Source of the DNA: Flavobacteriales bacterium
Lineage (GTDB): Bacteria > Bacteroidota > Bacteroidia > Flavobacteriales_F > PHOS-HE28
Reading direction: 5' to 3'
Assembly (NCBI GenBank): GCA_016705545.1
Contig: JADIYA010000013.1
Location: 1 to 19,503 of the forward strand
Length of the DNA: 19,503 bases
Numbering within the stretch: the stretch's first letter is position 1; every line of letters begins with the position of its first letter. The translations under genes were made by a program, and so were the position numbers. The notes below the pieces were generated by a model. That model had not been told where the DNA came from, made no database searches, and was given only the letters and a program-made list of their open reading frames with translations. Positions 1 through 8,169 of this stretch are shown piece by piece.

Positions 1-985
1 GCGGTGATGATGCTCTGGCCATAGCCTTGTATTCGGTGTACTCGCCGCCGTCCACCAGTCGCGCGATGACCTCGCGCATGTCGTGGGAAGCGGCGCTCGA
101 GTGGGGATAGACCGTGGGTCTCCTTCGGATCGGCCTTCGGTGCTTGTGACTGCTCGCGACTGAAGCCCGCGTCCTTCGGCTTGCCGAGCTTGTCCACGAT
201 GGCGCGGATCTTCTTCAGACAATCCGCATCGTCCTTGCACTTGTAGTCGGTAACGCCGCTGATCTCGCTGTGCGTGGTGGCGCCGCCGAGCGTCTCGTTG
301 TCAATGTCTTCACCAATGGCGGCTTTCCCTGGGTAGCTGCCGGCGAGGAAGATACTGCCGGTCTTCTCCACGATGAGGGCCTCGTCGCTCATGATGGGCA
401 GGTGAGCGCCGCCCTTGCCACCCACTTGCCCATGTTCGCGGCGATGCGCGTGATGCCCAGGCGAACTCATCACCGCGTTGTTGCGGTCGGCTTCCGAAGT
501 GCTCCTTGTCGGGGAAGATCTCGTCCTGCGCCAGGCGGGGTACACGCCGGCGCTATCCACGAGGTAGATATTGTTGGCAGGCGGTTCTCGATTAGCGTCT
601 CCTGCGCGCACAGGTTCTTTTGCCCGTCATGGGGAACCACGCGCCGGCCTTCACGGTGGCGTCGTTGGCCACCACGATGCACTGGCGCTTGCTCACGTAG
701 CCGGTCGCCCCACCACCACACGGCGCAGGGCGCACCGCCGTGCTCGGTGTACATGCCATCGCGGCGAAGGCACCGATGCTCGATACGCAGGCTCTTGGGA
801 TCGAGCAGTGCATCGATCCGCTCGCGGGCGGTCATCTTGCCTTGCCTTGCTCGTGCACCCAGCAGCGATGCGTTTCTCTCGCCGCCGCCGAGGTGGATCT
901 TCTTCAGGCGGGCATGCAGCTCACTGACGGAGAGCTTGTTCTTGTCCTCGTTCTTGGATGCTTCGATGTCGGTCTTCTCGGCCAT
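1..985 (-). CDS. Acyl-CoA carboxylase carboxyltransferase (beta) subunit, propionyl/methylcrotonyl-CoA type; partial and frameshifted
   Basis: This family transfers the carboxyl group from carboxybiotin to an acyl-CoA (propionyl-CoA or methylcrotonyl-CoA) in the cytoplasm. The start at 985 gives MAEKTDIEASKNEDKNKLSV followed by the family's N-terminal region, including GKMTARERIDALLDPKS. Further on, in other minus-strand frames, come VVANDATVKAGAWFPMTGK, ENRLPTI, MSDEALIVEKTGSIFLAGSY and IGEDIDNETLGGATTH, all in the order expected for this family. The gene runs off the left edge, so roughly 330 of the usual 510-540 residues are visible. At least five frame changes are needed to read it, at about 780, 600, 500, 400 and 100. 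No biotin carboxylase gene is in view, so the substrate cannot be fixed. A -7-like TACTTTCG lies just upstream. Family assignment is firm; the exact acyl-CoA is inference. Confidence 0.85.
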
Positions 986-991
986 GTGGGC

Positions 992-999
992 CGAAAGTA
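992..999 (-). promoter_or_regulatory. Putative -7 element TACTTTCG upstream of the carboxylase gene
   Basis: Reading the minus strand, TACTTTCG ends 6 bases before the ATG at 985. It differs from the Bacteroidota -7 consensus TAnnTTTG at one position. The identical octamer occurs upstream of the MFS gene (8152-8159). No clear -33 element is seen. Confidence 0.35.
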
Positions 1000-1044
1000 G
1001 GAAGCAGAGCGCTCAGCGTGAAGCGCTTCGGCGAATGCCAGGGC

Positions 1045-1485
1045 TCACGCCTTTTCACCCGCACGGCGTTCATCCCTTTCGGGCCGCGCTCCACGTCGTG
1101 GGTCACCTTGTCGCCGTCCTTCACCTCATCGTCGATCCGCTGATGTGGAAGAAGAGAGCTCGCGCGAGCCATCCTCATTGATGAAGCCGAAGCCCCTCGA
1201 GGTGTCGAAGAAAATCGACGCGGCCCGCGCGCTCCACGGCATCTCATCCTCTTTACTGCGGCGGGCACACGTCATCTCGATCTCCGGAGATGTCGATCTC
1301 CTTGCGCACCTTAATTGGGGTCAGGCGGCGTGCTGGTGATGCGGCCGAACTCGTCCACGTACGCCATCATGTCCTCCAGTCCCGCCACCGGGGGAATTGA
1401 CCTACGTTCCTCCTTCTTGCGCTTCTTCTCCTCCTGTTCCTGCAACCGTTTCTTCTCTTTCTCGCTCTCTCAGATAACTGGCCAT
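1045..1485 (-). CDS. Cold-shock-domain protein with basic/acidic N-terminal extension (frameshifted)
   Basis: Single-stranded nucleic acid binding protein of the cold-shock (OB-fold) family, probably an RNA chaperone in the cytoplasm. The C-terminal half reads RGRVDFFDTSRGFGFINEDG (RNP1 GFGFI) and then FFHISGIDDEVKDGDKVT and VERGPKGMNAVRV once frames are joined. The N-terminal part is a charged segment (KEKKRLQEQEEKKRKKEERR) followed by GLEDMMAYVDEFGRITSTPP. This two-part layout of about 145 residues is typical of a Bacteroidota-specific cold-shock protein rather than the 67-residue CspA type. The start at 1485 (MASYL...) was chosen because no better ATG precedes the charged segment. Frame changes are needed near 1455, 1310, 1270, 1200 and 1055. 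With one extra A in the AAAAGG run near 1051-1055 the protein would end ...VKKA and stop at 1045-1047. Confidence 0.8.
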
Positions 1486-1581
1486 GGGGGTGTTCTCGTG
1501 CTTGGTCTTTCAGTGATTCGGCGCAGGTAGTCCATGGCGCGCGGGCACCATGAGCCAACGCCTCCGTGCGGCTCAGCGTGA

Positions 1582-2390
1582 CTAACGCGAACCTCATGGT
1601 CGCAGCGGCCCGCCTTAGTGCGACGCACGGTGTAGATGCCCTGGGCAAGTCACCCACCATCCATGAGGAAGAGCCTGCCCAGCAGCGAGCGCCGATGCAC
1701 CAGCCTTCACTTGATGCGTCGAAGAGCGCGAGGTCAATGGCCTTGCCGTTGGCGTTGACAACAAATGGCCTGCAAGGCAGCATCGTGCCGCTGGAAACGT
1801 TTTGCAGTAGGGTCTCGCCCGCCACCACGCCTTCGATGGTGGCACCTTCCAAAGGTGCCGCCGCAAGGCCCATTGTCGCGCTCCATTGCAGCACGTTGGT
1901 GCCGAGGCCCGGAGCCGTGGAACAGCGCTTGCGGGTCCGTTGGGTCACCAGAAGGTCCCGCTGCCGGAAAAGGATCGACCAGAAGCAGGTGGCGGGCGCA
2001 ATGGGCTCCGGATCCATTCAGCTGCACCCGACCCCGGCCAGGGCGGCACGGTCTGGTCAGGCCCGGCCTCCGCTGCCGGCGAGGCATTGTTGTGGCACCA
2101 GATCGCCACTTGGTCCGAGGTGGTGCCGTCGCCGCCATCGTCGTCCAGCGCAGCACGTTCTCGCCGTAGCTCAGGTTCACCACCAAGGTGGTCGGTGAGC
2201 TCTGTTATAGCAGAGGCGGTGCCTTGCAGCACGGTCCACACGCCCACATCGCCCGCGACGACAGGATCGGCCTGCATGGTGGCCGCATTGCCGCAGATGA
2301 ATTGGTCTGGCCGGCGGGATTGGAAAGGCTACGCACGTGGGGAGCGCTGAGCGAAAGATGATGCGAAGAGGCAGGTCTGAGCGTGGGCAT
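1582..2390 (-). CDS. Small secreted protein with two PKD/Ig-like repeats and a T9SS-type C-terminal domain (frameshifted)
   Basis: Joined across frames this is about 270 residues. It has a short signal peptide ending CLFASSFAQ, then a repeat with DQFICGNAATMQADPVV, GVWTVLQG, LVVNLSYGENVLRW and SDQVAIWCHNN, and a second starting AEAGPDQTV with ATCFWSILSGSGT-like, DPTDPQAL, GLGTNVLQWSATMG and a Gly/Thr-rich strand. These match the roughly 80-residue AGPDQ...GTWTV...NVLRW repeats common in Bacteroidota exported proteins. The C-terminus, VVNANGKAIDLALFDASGRL (frames joined) followed by LPRGIYTVR and AGRCDHEVRV, resembles a type A sorting domain, which would direct export and surface attachment by the type IX secretion system. 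The stop is estimated: one missing T in CGCGTTAG would end the protein at 1582. It lies 38 bases downstream of the hydrolase gene on the same strand. Function beyond the cell surface is unknown. Confidence 0.6.
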
Positions 2391-2428
2391 TAAAGTATCC
2401 TCTGACCGCTTGCTGACTTCGGCTCGTC

Positions 2429-3304
2429 TCAGGAACGGAACGCATCAGGATGGTAACGCATCGCCCCCCAATTTTCTTCGTGCGCTTCTTCATGCACGAA
2501 GTGCCCGGCCTCGGGGAAGGTCTCACGGTGGCCTGCGGCAAGGCTTGTTTCCAGCGCTCCAGCAGGTCGGGTGGGAAGAAGCGGTCCTTGAGGCCCCAGC
2601 ACAACAATGTCGGAATCGGGCGCAGTCGGTCCACCTTCGCCCATTGCGCGTTCCAGAACGGTCCTGCGTTCTTGATCTCCTGCACGCAGGCGAAGGTGGC
2701 TGCACGCGAGCCGGCGTCGGGCAGCGCGTTCTTGAAGTGCGCATGGACAGCTTTGCTCAGCATCGCCTTGTTGCCGTAGCCACTAGGCATCATGAAATTC
2801 ACGCTGAATCCGGATCGGAGGTAGAGCCACTTGCCGAATGCTGAATTCATGATGGCGGTCGGACGGCTAAGCGCTTGTCGGGCATCAGGTCACATCCACG
2901 TGTTGTAGAGCACGATGCCTTTCACGTTGCCGATGCTCGAGCGCGTGCTGCAATCCGATGCCCCGCCGAAGTCCGTCACGACAAGGTGATGTCCTTCAAT
3001 GCGAGATCCGCGATGAAGTCCTGGAGCCAGGGGCGTGAGCCGCCACGGTGCAGTGGGCCTGTGCGGGCTTATCGCCCAGGCCGAAGCCGAGGTGAGGATG
3101 GCCACGCATCGGTGCGTGGCGCGGAAGGCGTTGATGAGCTTTCGAATCGAGGCCCAATCCGAGTGCCATGAACGAAGAGCAGCACCGGTCCCGTCCTTCG
3201 TCCACGTAGTGTATGCGGCCATCGGCATGGTGGTAGGTGCGCGTGGCGAACGGAATTTCTCCGCGATCGCGCCAGACGGGGGCGCTGATATCATTCGGCT
3301 TCAT
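2429..3304 (-). CDS. Alpha/beta hydrolase, haloalkane dehalogenase-like (frameshifted)
   Basis: Begins MKPNDISAPVWRDR at 3304 and, joined across frames, is about 290 residues, the usual haloalkane dehalogenase length. Visible landmarks: FATRTYHHADGRIHYVDEG (first strands), an HGTPSW-like oxyanion segment disrupted by an indel near 3180, LALKDITLVVTDFGG with the presumed nucleophile Asp codon at 2971-2973, the cap region LYLRSGFSVNFMMPSGYGNK, LLCWGLKDRFFPPDLLERW with the acid Asp, and FPEAGHFVHEEAHEE with the catalytic His. An aspartate nucleophile (V-x-D-F-G-G) instead of G-x-S-x-G places it with dehalogenase-like enzymes, but Phe replaces the halide-binding Trp that normally follows the nucleophile, so dehalogenase activity is doubtful. 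The stop at 2429 follows YHPDAFRS. Frame changes occur near 3180, 3080, 2985, 2940, 2885 and 2530. Divergent from the YiiX-like gene. Confidence 0.8.
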
Positions 3305-3371
3305 GGGGCGAAAGTGGCGGCACCTGCAGCCCGATCGCTTGACGCCGATCAAGAAACGCTACGCCGCCCGG

Positions 3372-3379
3372 TACCTTCG
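3372..3379 (+). promoter_or_regulatory. Putative -7 element TACCTTCG upstream of the YiiX-like gene
   Basis: One mismatch to TAnnTTTG, ending 7 bases before the ATG at 3387, in the 82-base divergent spacer between the hydrolase and this gene. No -33 element is evident, so this is tentative. Confidence 0.25.
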
Positions 3380-3386
3380 CATTCGC

Positions 3387-4008
3387 ATGAAGCACCTGTG
3401 GATAGGACTTGTGCCATCGTGGTCCTTGCCGCCGTGCTATGGCGGGCATGCTCGGCGGAAGGGAACGATGAGGGCGCAACGGGCTATGTGCTCAGCGAAG
3501 CCGAGTTGGCCGAGCTGCAGCCCGGCGACATCATCCCTGCGCCGCAACCATGGCCTGGTCAGTGACCTCATTTCCTCAGTGCTCGGAGGAATACGACGTC
3601 TCCCATTGCGGCATCGTCGCGGAGCACGATAGCGCGCTCTGGGTGATTGCACTCCGTGAGCAGCAGCGTGAGCGAGGCGGATGGCATGCAATCCCATAGG
3701 CTCCAGTCCTTCGTGGGCCAGAGCAAGCCCGGCAGCGTGATCGTGACCCGCTTGCGGACGGCGCGGACCGCTCATTGATCGCGGTGCGCCAAGGAACTGC
3801 TGCGGCGCAGGGGCTTCGACCGGACTTCGATCCGGAGGATACCACCGGATCTGTGCTCCGAACTGGTGTGGCGCATCATCCGCGACGATTACGGCATCGA
3901 TGTGTTCGATGCGCCTGCCGCTGGCGACAAGGCGGGTCGTTACCGTTTCATGCGCTTGCTCGATACCGCGCGTTTCGAGGTGATCCTCAACCACCAGAAA
4001 CACGCTGA
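3387..4008 (+). CDS. YiiX/YebB-like permuted papain-fold cysteine hydrolase (frameshifted)
   Basis: Start MKHLWIGLV at 3387 leads into a short hydrophobic stretch (VVLAAVLWRACS, next frame) that could be a signal peptide or lipoprotein signal. Then come YVLSEAELAELQPGDII, NHGLVSDLIS, EEYDVSHCGIV-like (from + strand bases 3590-3615), VSEADGMQ, FVGQSKPGSVIVTRLR and CSELVWRIIRDDYGIDVFDA. The order PGDII, then SHCGI, then CSELV is the circularly permuted NlpC/P60 arrangement in which the His-containing strand precedes the catalytic Cys (here Cys in CSELV). Such proteins are thought to act on amide or ester bonds in the envelope; the substrate is unknown. About 205 residues, the normal size. Frame changes near 3420, 3545, 3600, 3650, 3770 and 3830. 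The stop at 4006-4008 is preferred because a hairpin starts at 4009; a later stop at 4072 is possible. Confidence 0.7.
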
Positions 4009-4043
4009 ACCCGGAGCGCGGCCGCTATGGCCATGCTCCGGGT
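4009..4043. terminator. Inverted repeat between convergent genes, probable bidirectional terminator
   Basis: ACCCGGAGC (4009-4017) pairs perfectly with GCTCCGGGT (4035-4043). Inside it GGCC (4020-4023) can pair with GGCC (4029-4032) over a 5-base loop. It directly follows the stop at 4008 and lies 23 bases beyond the end of the convergent lipoprotein gene. No long T run is present on either side, so the role rests on position and stem strength. Confidence 0.5.
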
Positions 4044-4065
4044 CCAGGTCTGATTCGAGAGCGGC

Positions 4066-4544
4066 TTACTGAGCAGCTTCCTGCATCGCCTCGCCAGCTT
4101 CCCTCTCCATCTCACCAGCGCCGTCCATAGATTGAATCCATGCCGGCGTCGAGGTCGTTCATCATGTCGCCGCTCTCTTCGCCCATGCCATCTTCCCTGG
4201 CCATGTCAACGAGCCACTGCCGTCCTGCTTTATCAGGGGTGATGGTCTCGTCGGCGTCCTTGCCTTCGCTGCGGTAGGTCACCGTGGCCTTGTCGCCATC
4301 GATGGCCTCGCCGGAGATCTTGAAGCCCGTGTTCTCGTTCTTGGGCATCATGCTCGCCATGCCGGCCAACAGGTCCAGCATGCCGGCGGTCTTCTCGGTG
4401 CCGTATTCCTTGGCCTCTCGAATTCCATCTTGTTCAGGTGGGTAGGTACTTCTCCGCCACTTGGGTGGGGGTCATGTCTCCACCGCCGCCGCAGGCAGCG
4501 AGTAGGACGGTAGCGGCCAACAAGAGCAGGAACGAGGTCTTCAT
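4066..4544 (-). CDS. Small lipoprotein, DUF4878-like (frameshifted)
   Basis: Starts MKTSFLLLLAATVLLAACGG at 4544: a lipoprotein signal with lipobox LLAAC and the modified Cys at about residue 18. After a Gly-rich linker come MTPTQVAEKYL, KMEF, AKEYGTEKTAGMLDLLAGMA, GFKISGEAIDGDKATVTYRS, ETITPDK-like, WLVDMAREDGMGEESGDMMN and a Glu/Met/Ala-rich tail ending EAAQ with stop at 4066-4068. The layout (AxKYL start, DKATVTYR strand, KWLVDM strand) resembles the small cystatin/NTF2-like lipoproteins annotated as DUF4878. About 155 residues. Frame changes near 4435, 4400, 4235 and 4130. It would be anchored in the inner leaflet of the outer membrane or in the inner membrane. No enzymatic motif is seen, and the specific role is unknown. 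Confidence 0.7.
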
Positions 4545-4625
4545 GAGGTTAGGGTTGGTGAAAGTTGCCGAAATGGCCTGCGAAGAAAGGACTTTTCCGT
4601 GGACGGGCCTTGCGGGGCATGCCGA

Positions 4626-5245
4626 TCACGCGCGAAGGAGCCAGCCTCGCGCTTCGGGGCCGAGGTTCATCACCAGGTCGACGACGCTGCAACCGGGCAC
4701 GAAGCCATGGCGTTGCTCGAAGACCTGGGCATACGATGCGCCCGTATCCAGATCCGGTGGCAAGGGCTTCTTGGGGTGCAGGGCGGAGCGGAGGTCCAGG
4801 TAAGTCGCCGGATCATGCTCCACGTAGGCGTCCTCCACCGTGATTGCAGGGGTGAGTCCCAGCCATTGCAATCCCAACCTGAGGGTTGCCATGTTCAGGT
4901 CGATGAGCCGATCATGCGGAGCCAGCAGCACGGCCTCGATATCGTCGATGTAATGAATGAACCATGGGGCATTGCCGTAAGCGCTGCGGATGGCATGCAG
5001 GTGCTGCTGCGGCCAGGTCTCGGCCCGGGAGAGATGCACCTCGCGCATGGGCATCTTGTTGCCGTGATCATGCTCGATCTGCACGCTTAAGTCCTGCGGA
5101 CCGTTGGGGCCAACGATGCGCGTGCGCGTGCGGTAGCTCTGCCTCACGTAGTGCTCACCGATATCGATGATGGCGCGCTCATGCCTTGCGAGCAAGCGGT
5201 AGAGCTCCCACTGCCGAAATACGAGGACGGGAGCAGCGGGATCAT
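4626..5245 (-). CDS. WbqC family protein
   Basis: Residues 1-9 (MIPLLPSSYFG) match the usual opening of the WbqC-like family. After one frame change near 5210 (within GGCAGTGGGAGC) the sequence continues ELYRLLARHERAIIDIGEHY, VRQSYRTRTRIVGPNGPQDL, HLHAIRSAYGNAPWFIHYID, LIDLNMATLRLGLQWLGLTP and ends GPEARGWLLRA at 4626. The EHYVRQSYR and SAYGNAPWF segments are characteristic. Total about 206 residues, normal for the family. WbqC proteins are found in O-antigen clusters and widely in Bacteroidota; no reaction is established. A GTG at 5287 in the same frame is an alternative start, but the ATG at 5245 fits the family better. Same strand as mnmE, 147 bases downstream of it. Confidence 0.85.
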
Positions 5246-5298
5246 GGCGGGGTCGGCCGTCGTGGGTTGGGCTGCATCGCTATCCACCTTTCCATCAG

Positions 5299-5306
5299 CA
5301 AAGGTT
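5299..5306 (-). promoter_or_regulatory. Putative -7 element AACCTTTG upstream of the WbqC-family gene
   Basis: Minus-strand AACCTTTG, one mismatch to TAnnTTTG, in the 147-base gap (5246-5392) between the WbqC and mnmE genes. It would give a leader of about 45-50 bases to the ATG at 5245. I see nothing else in this gap. Confidence 0.25.
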
Positions 5307-5392
5307 GTGACCGATGCATTACGAACACGGTTGTTACAGGAATCACCTGCTAAGGCCCATGATCAGGGTCTGGCCCGAATAGGGTCGCCGCG

Positions 5393-6760
5393 TCATTTCC
5401 CGATGCAGAACCTGCCGAAGATGCTGCCCAGCAGATCGTCGGGCGTGATCTTGCCGGTGATCTCACCCAAGTGGTGCTGTGCGTGCCGGAGGTCCACGGC
5501 CAGCAGCTCGCCACTGATGCCGGAATCGATCGCCGAGCGCGCCCCGGTCAGGGACCGTCGGGCCTTGGTGAGTGCATCCACGTGCCGGGCGTTGGTCACC
5601 ACGATGTCGGCGGGCGATGCCATGGCGTTCACGTGATCGAGAAGGCGCTGCTTCAGGTCATCCAGCCCTTCGCCCTTCTTAGCGCTGATGGATAAGGTGC
5701 CGCTCGGCTTCGTGGGAGCCACATCGCTCTTGTTCAGCACAGGGAGCACCAACGGGCCTGCTTGACCAGCGGGCAAACCATCGCCGATCCGTTCGCGCAG
5801 CATGGCCGCCTCAAAGGCGAAGGCCTGCTCGTTCATCACGCTGGCGTCGCCAGCAGCACCACGATGGCCGCTTCCTTCGCCTTCCCTGTAGCTGCGCTCG
5901 ATGCCGAGCTTCTCGATCGCGTCGTCGGTCCTGCGGATCCCCGCCGTATCGATGAAGCGGAATAGCACCCCGCCGATGGTGATCGCTTCCTCCACCGTGT
6001 CGCGCGTGGTGCCGGGGATCTCGCTCACGATGGCGCGGTCCTCTTGCAGCAATGCGTTGAGCAAGGTGCTCTTGCCGCTGTTGGGCGCACCCACGATGGC
6101 AACGGGGACGCCCTGACGCACGGCATTGCCATAGCGGAAGCTCTCGATCAGCCCGGTGCAGATGCCCGTGATGCGATCGAGCAGCGCGATGAGCTCGGGG
6201 CGATTGGCGAACTCCACGTCCTCTTCGCTGAAGTCGAGCTCAAGCTCGATCAGCGCCGAGAAATCGATCAGCTCCTGCCGCAGCGCCTCGATGCGCTGCC
6301 CGAAGCCGCCGCGCAATTGGTGCAGCGCGAGCCGGTGCTGTGCCGCGCTTTGGCTGGCGATCAGGTCGGCTACGGCCTCGGCCTGGCTCAAGTCGAGCTT
6401 CCGGTTCAGGAAGGCGCGCTGGGTGAACTCCCCGGGCTGTGCAAGGCGCGCGCCCGCCGCGAGCAGCGCTTCCATCAATCGTTGCTGGATGTAGGGCGAT
6501 CCGTGCACGGCCAATTCCGCGATATCCTCACCGGTGTAGGAGCGCGGGCCGCGGAAAAAGGTGAGCAGGCCGTCGTCGATGCGGCCCTCGCCTTCGCGGA
6601 ATGCGCAACGGTGCGCGCAGCGCTCGTGCAGCTCCGCCGGTAAGCCATCGCTTACCGCACGCGCGATCGCTTCCGCTTCCGGGCCCGAGAGGCGCAGCAG
6701 CGCGATGGCCCCCGTGCCGGGTGCGGTTGAAATGGCCGCGATCGTGTCAGCGTGGTGCAT
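5393..6760 (-). CDS. mnmE: tRNA uridine-5-carboxymethylaminomethyl modification GTPase MnmE
   Basis: With MnmG this GTPase modifies the wobble uridine (U34) of certain tRNAs in the cytoplasm. The start at 6760 gives MHHADTIAAISTAPGTGAIA, the standard N-terminal formyl-THF-binding domain opening, and 455 residues, normal for the family. The G domain shows G1 GAPNSGKST (224-232), G2 PGTTRDT (249-255), G3 DTAG (271-274) and G4 NKSD (343-346). The C-terminus is the diagnostic FCIGK with catalytic Cys452. Residues about 293-304 (EGEGSGHRGAAG) are nonsense for the family. Removing one A from GGGAAGGCG (5879-5888) and adding one base in GGCGACGCC (about 5843-5852) restores EAKEAAIVVLLVDAS, the expected strand before G4. 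This is a compensated pair of indels, probably sequence error. Divergent from the NADH dehydrogenase gene with a 49-base spacer. Confidence 0.97.
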   Translation of the reverse strand: MHHADTIAAISTAPGTGAIALLRLSGPEAEAIARAVSDGLPAELHERCAHRCAFREGEGRIDDGLLTFFRGPRSYTGEDIAELAVHGSPYIQQRLMEALLAAGARLAQPGEFTQRAFLNRKLDLSQAEAVADLIASQSAAQHRLALHQLRGGFGQRIEALRQELIDFSALIELELDFSEEDVEFANRPELIALLDRITGICTGLIESFRYGNAVRQGVPVAIVGAPNSGKSTLLNALLQEDRAIVSEIPGTTRDTVEEAITIGGVLFRFIDTAGIRRTDDAIEKLGIERSYREGEGSGHRGAAGDASVMNEQAFAFEAAMLRERIGDGLPAGQAGPLVLPVLNKSDVAPTKPSGTLSISAKKGEGLDDLKQRLLDHVNAMASPADIVVTNARHVDALTKARRSLTGARSAIDSGISGELLAVDLRHAQHHLGEITGKITPDDLLGSIFGRFCIGK

Positions 6761-6769
6761 GCGGGGCGA

Positions 6770-6777
6770 CAAATGTC
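6770..6777 (-). promoter_or_regulatory. Putative -7 element GACATTTG upstream of mnmE
   Basis: Minus-strand GACATTTG (one mismatch to TAnnTTTG) lies 9 bases before the mnmE start, within the short spacer shared with the divergent ndh gene. Tentative. Confidence 0.25.
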
Positions 6778-6809
6778 CGGATCTTCGCTCCGCCTTCAGC
6801 CCGCAACCC

Positions 6810-8135
6810 ATGTGGACCATAGAAAAGCATGTTTACGACAAGCTGCCGCATCCCAAGGTGGTGGTGGTCGGCGGCGGCTTCGCCGGATTGGAACTGATCC
6901 AGCACCTGGCTGGCAAGCCGTACAAGGTGCTGCTGCTCGATAAGCAGAATCATCACTGCTTCCAGCCGCTGCTGTACCAGGTGGCCACCGCCAGCCTCGG
7001 CGCTGATAGCATCGGGCATCCGTTCCGGCGCACCGTGGGGCCCATGCCCAACGTGGCGTTCCGCATGGCCGAGGTGCTGCGCGTGCTACCGGACCAGAAG
7101 CGCGTGGAGACCAACGTTGGTGATTTCGGCTACGACATCCTCGTGCTCGCGCTGGGCAGCACCACCAACTTCTTCGGCAACCGCCAGATGGCCGAGGTGG
7201 CCATGCAGCTCAAGAGCATCAGCCAGGCACTCGATATCCGCAGCGATTTCCTGCAGGAATTCGAGCGCGCGCTGGTGCTGCAGGAGGAAGCCGAGTTGAA
7301 GCGCTGCCTCAATTTCGTGATCGTGGGCGCCGGGCCAACGGGCGTTGAATTGGCTGGAGCATTGGCCGAGATCCGGCGCACCGTGCTGCGCAACGAGTAC
7401 CGCGAGATGCACAGCGAGCTCATGCGCATCGTGCTCATCGACAGCAATGACCGCGTGCTGAAGAACTTCTCGGAGAAGTCGAGCAGCAATGCGGGGAAGT
7501 ACCTGAAGGAGCTGGGTGTGGAACTATTGCTGAACAAGCGCGTGGTGAGCGGCGATGAGGACCACATCACCTTGGATGATGGCAGCATCCTGGATACCAA
7601 CACCGTGATCTGGGCGGCCGGGGTGAAGGGCGTGACCATTCCCGGATTGGAGGCCGGCTTGAATGAGCGCGCGAGCCGATTCATGGTTGATCGGACCAAT
7701 GCGATACACGGCTTCAAGGACATCCATGTGCTGGGCGACATGGCCTTGATGGAAGAGCCCGCATACCCCAAGGGGCATCCGCAGGTGGCCACCGTGGCGA
7801 TTCAGCAAGGCCGGCACCTGGCCAAGAATCTCATTCGCCGCGCGGAAGGCAAGGAGCCCCTGCCGTTCAGCTATCGGGACAAGGGCAGCATGGCCGTGAT
7901 CGGCCGGCGCAAGGCCGTGGTGGATATCGGCCAATGGAACTTTGGCGGCACCGTGGCCTGGCTCCTGTGGATGCTGGTGCACGTAGCGCAGCTCGTGGGC
8001 TTCCGGAACCGCGCCGTGGTGCTCTTCAATTGGGGCTGGAAATACCTGAGCTGGCGCAACACCATCCGCTTGATCGTGCGGCCCTACGTGCGCAAGGGCA
8101 CCGCGGTGGCGCGCCCTTTCGTGGCGGTAGAGTAG
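6810..8135 (+). CDS. ndh: Type II NADH:quinone oxidoreductase (NDH-2)
   Basis: Single-subunit, non-proton-pumping flavoenzyme that passes electrons from NADH to quinone at the cytoplasmic face of the inner membrane. The start at 6810 (MWTIEKHVYDKLPHPKVVVV) gives 441 residues; longer in-frame starts would overlap the divergent mnmE gene. Two dinucleotide-binding folds are visible: GGGFAGLE (21-28) for FAD and VGAGPTGVELAG (172-183) for NADH. Also present are HHCFQPLLYQVAT (49-60), IWAAGVKG and HVLGDMA (second FAD contact), and AIQQGRHLAKN, near the quinone-site AQxxxQ motif of the family. The C-terminal part (FGGTVAWLLWMLVHVAQLVG and after) is hydrophobic and amphipathic, fitting membrane attachment. 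No frame problems. Some Bacteroidota homologues are annotated simply as FAD-dependent oxidoreductases. Confidence 0.92.
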   Translation: MWTIEKHVYDKLPHPKVVVVGGGFAGLELIQHLAGKPYKVLLLDKQNHHCFQPLLYQVATASLGADSIGHPFRRTVGPMPNVAFRMAEVLRVLPDQKRVETNVGDFGYDILVLALGSTTNFFGNRQMAEVAMQLKSISQALDIRSDFLQEFERALVLQEEAELKRCLNFVIVGAGPTGVELAGALAEIRRTVLRNEYREMHSELMRIVLIDSNDRVLKNFSEKSSSNAGKYLKELGVELLLNKRVVSGDEDHITLDDGSILDTNTVIWAAGVKGVTIPGLEAGLNERASRFMVDRTNAIHGFKDIHVLGDMALMEEPAYPKGHPQVATVAIQQGRHLAKNLIRRAEGKEPLPFSYRDKGSMAVIGRRKAVVDIGQWNFGGTVAWLLWMLVHVAQLVGFRNRAVVLFNWGWKYLSWRNTIRLIVRPYVRKGTAVARPFVAVE

Positions 8136-8151
8136 GGCAGGAGCCCCAGCC

Positions 8152-8159
8152 TACTTTCG
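8152..8159 (+). promoter_or_regulatory. Putative -7 element TACTTTCG upstream of the MFS gene
   Basis: Same octamer as upstream of the carboxylase gene, 10 bases before the ATG at 8170, in the 34-base gap after ndh. Suggests that the transporter can be transcribed separately. Confidence 0.4.
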
Positions 8160-8169
8160 CGCCCTTCCA

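Noticed and set aside
1006..1035. AGCGCT-rich inverted repeats between the cold-shock and carboxylase genes
   Set aside because: Short overlapping palindromes with no T tract; expected by chance at this GC content.
270..1181. 303-residue open frame on the plus strand
   Set aside because: Arg/Ser/His-rich shadow across two minus-strand genes (carboxylase and cold-shock protein) that have clear homology.
1566..2198. 210-residue open frame on the plus strand
   Set aside because: Lies antisense to the PKD-like repeat gene; no recognisable domain.
1..5250. A degraded pseudogene island
   Set aside because: Conserved residues persist across all frames and unrelated housekeeping genes are equally affected, which fits sequence error better than decay.
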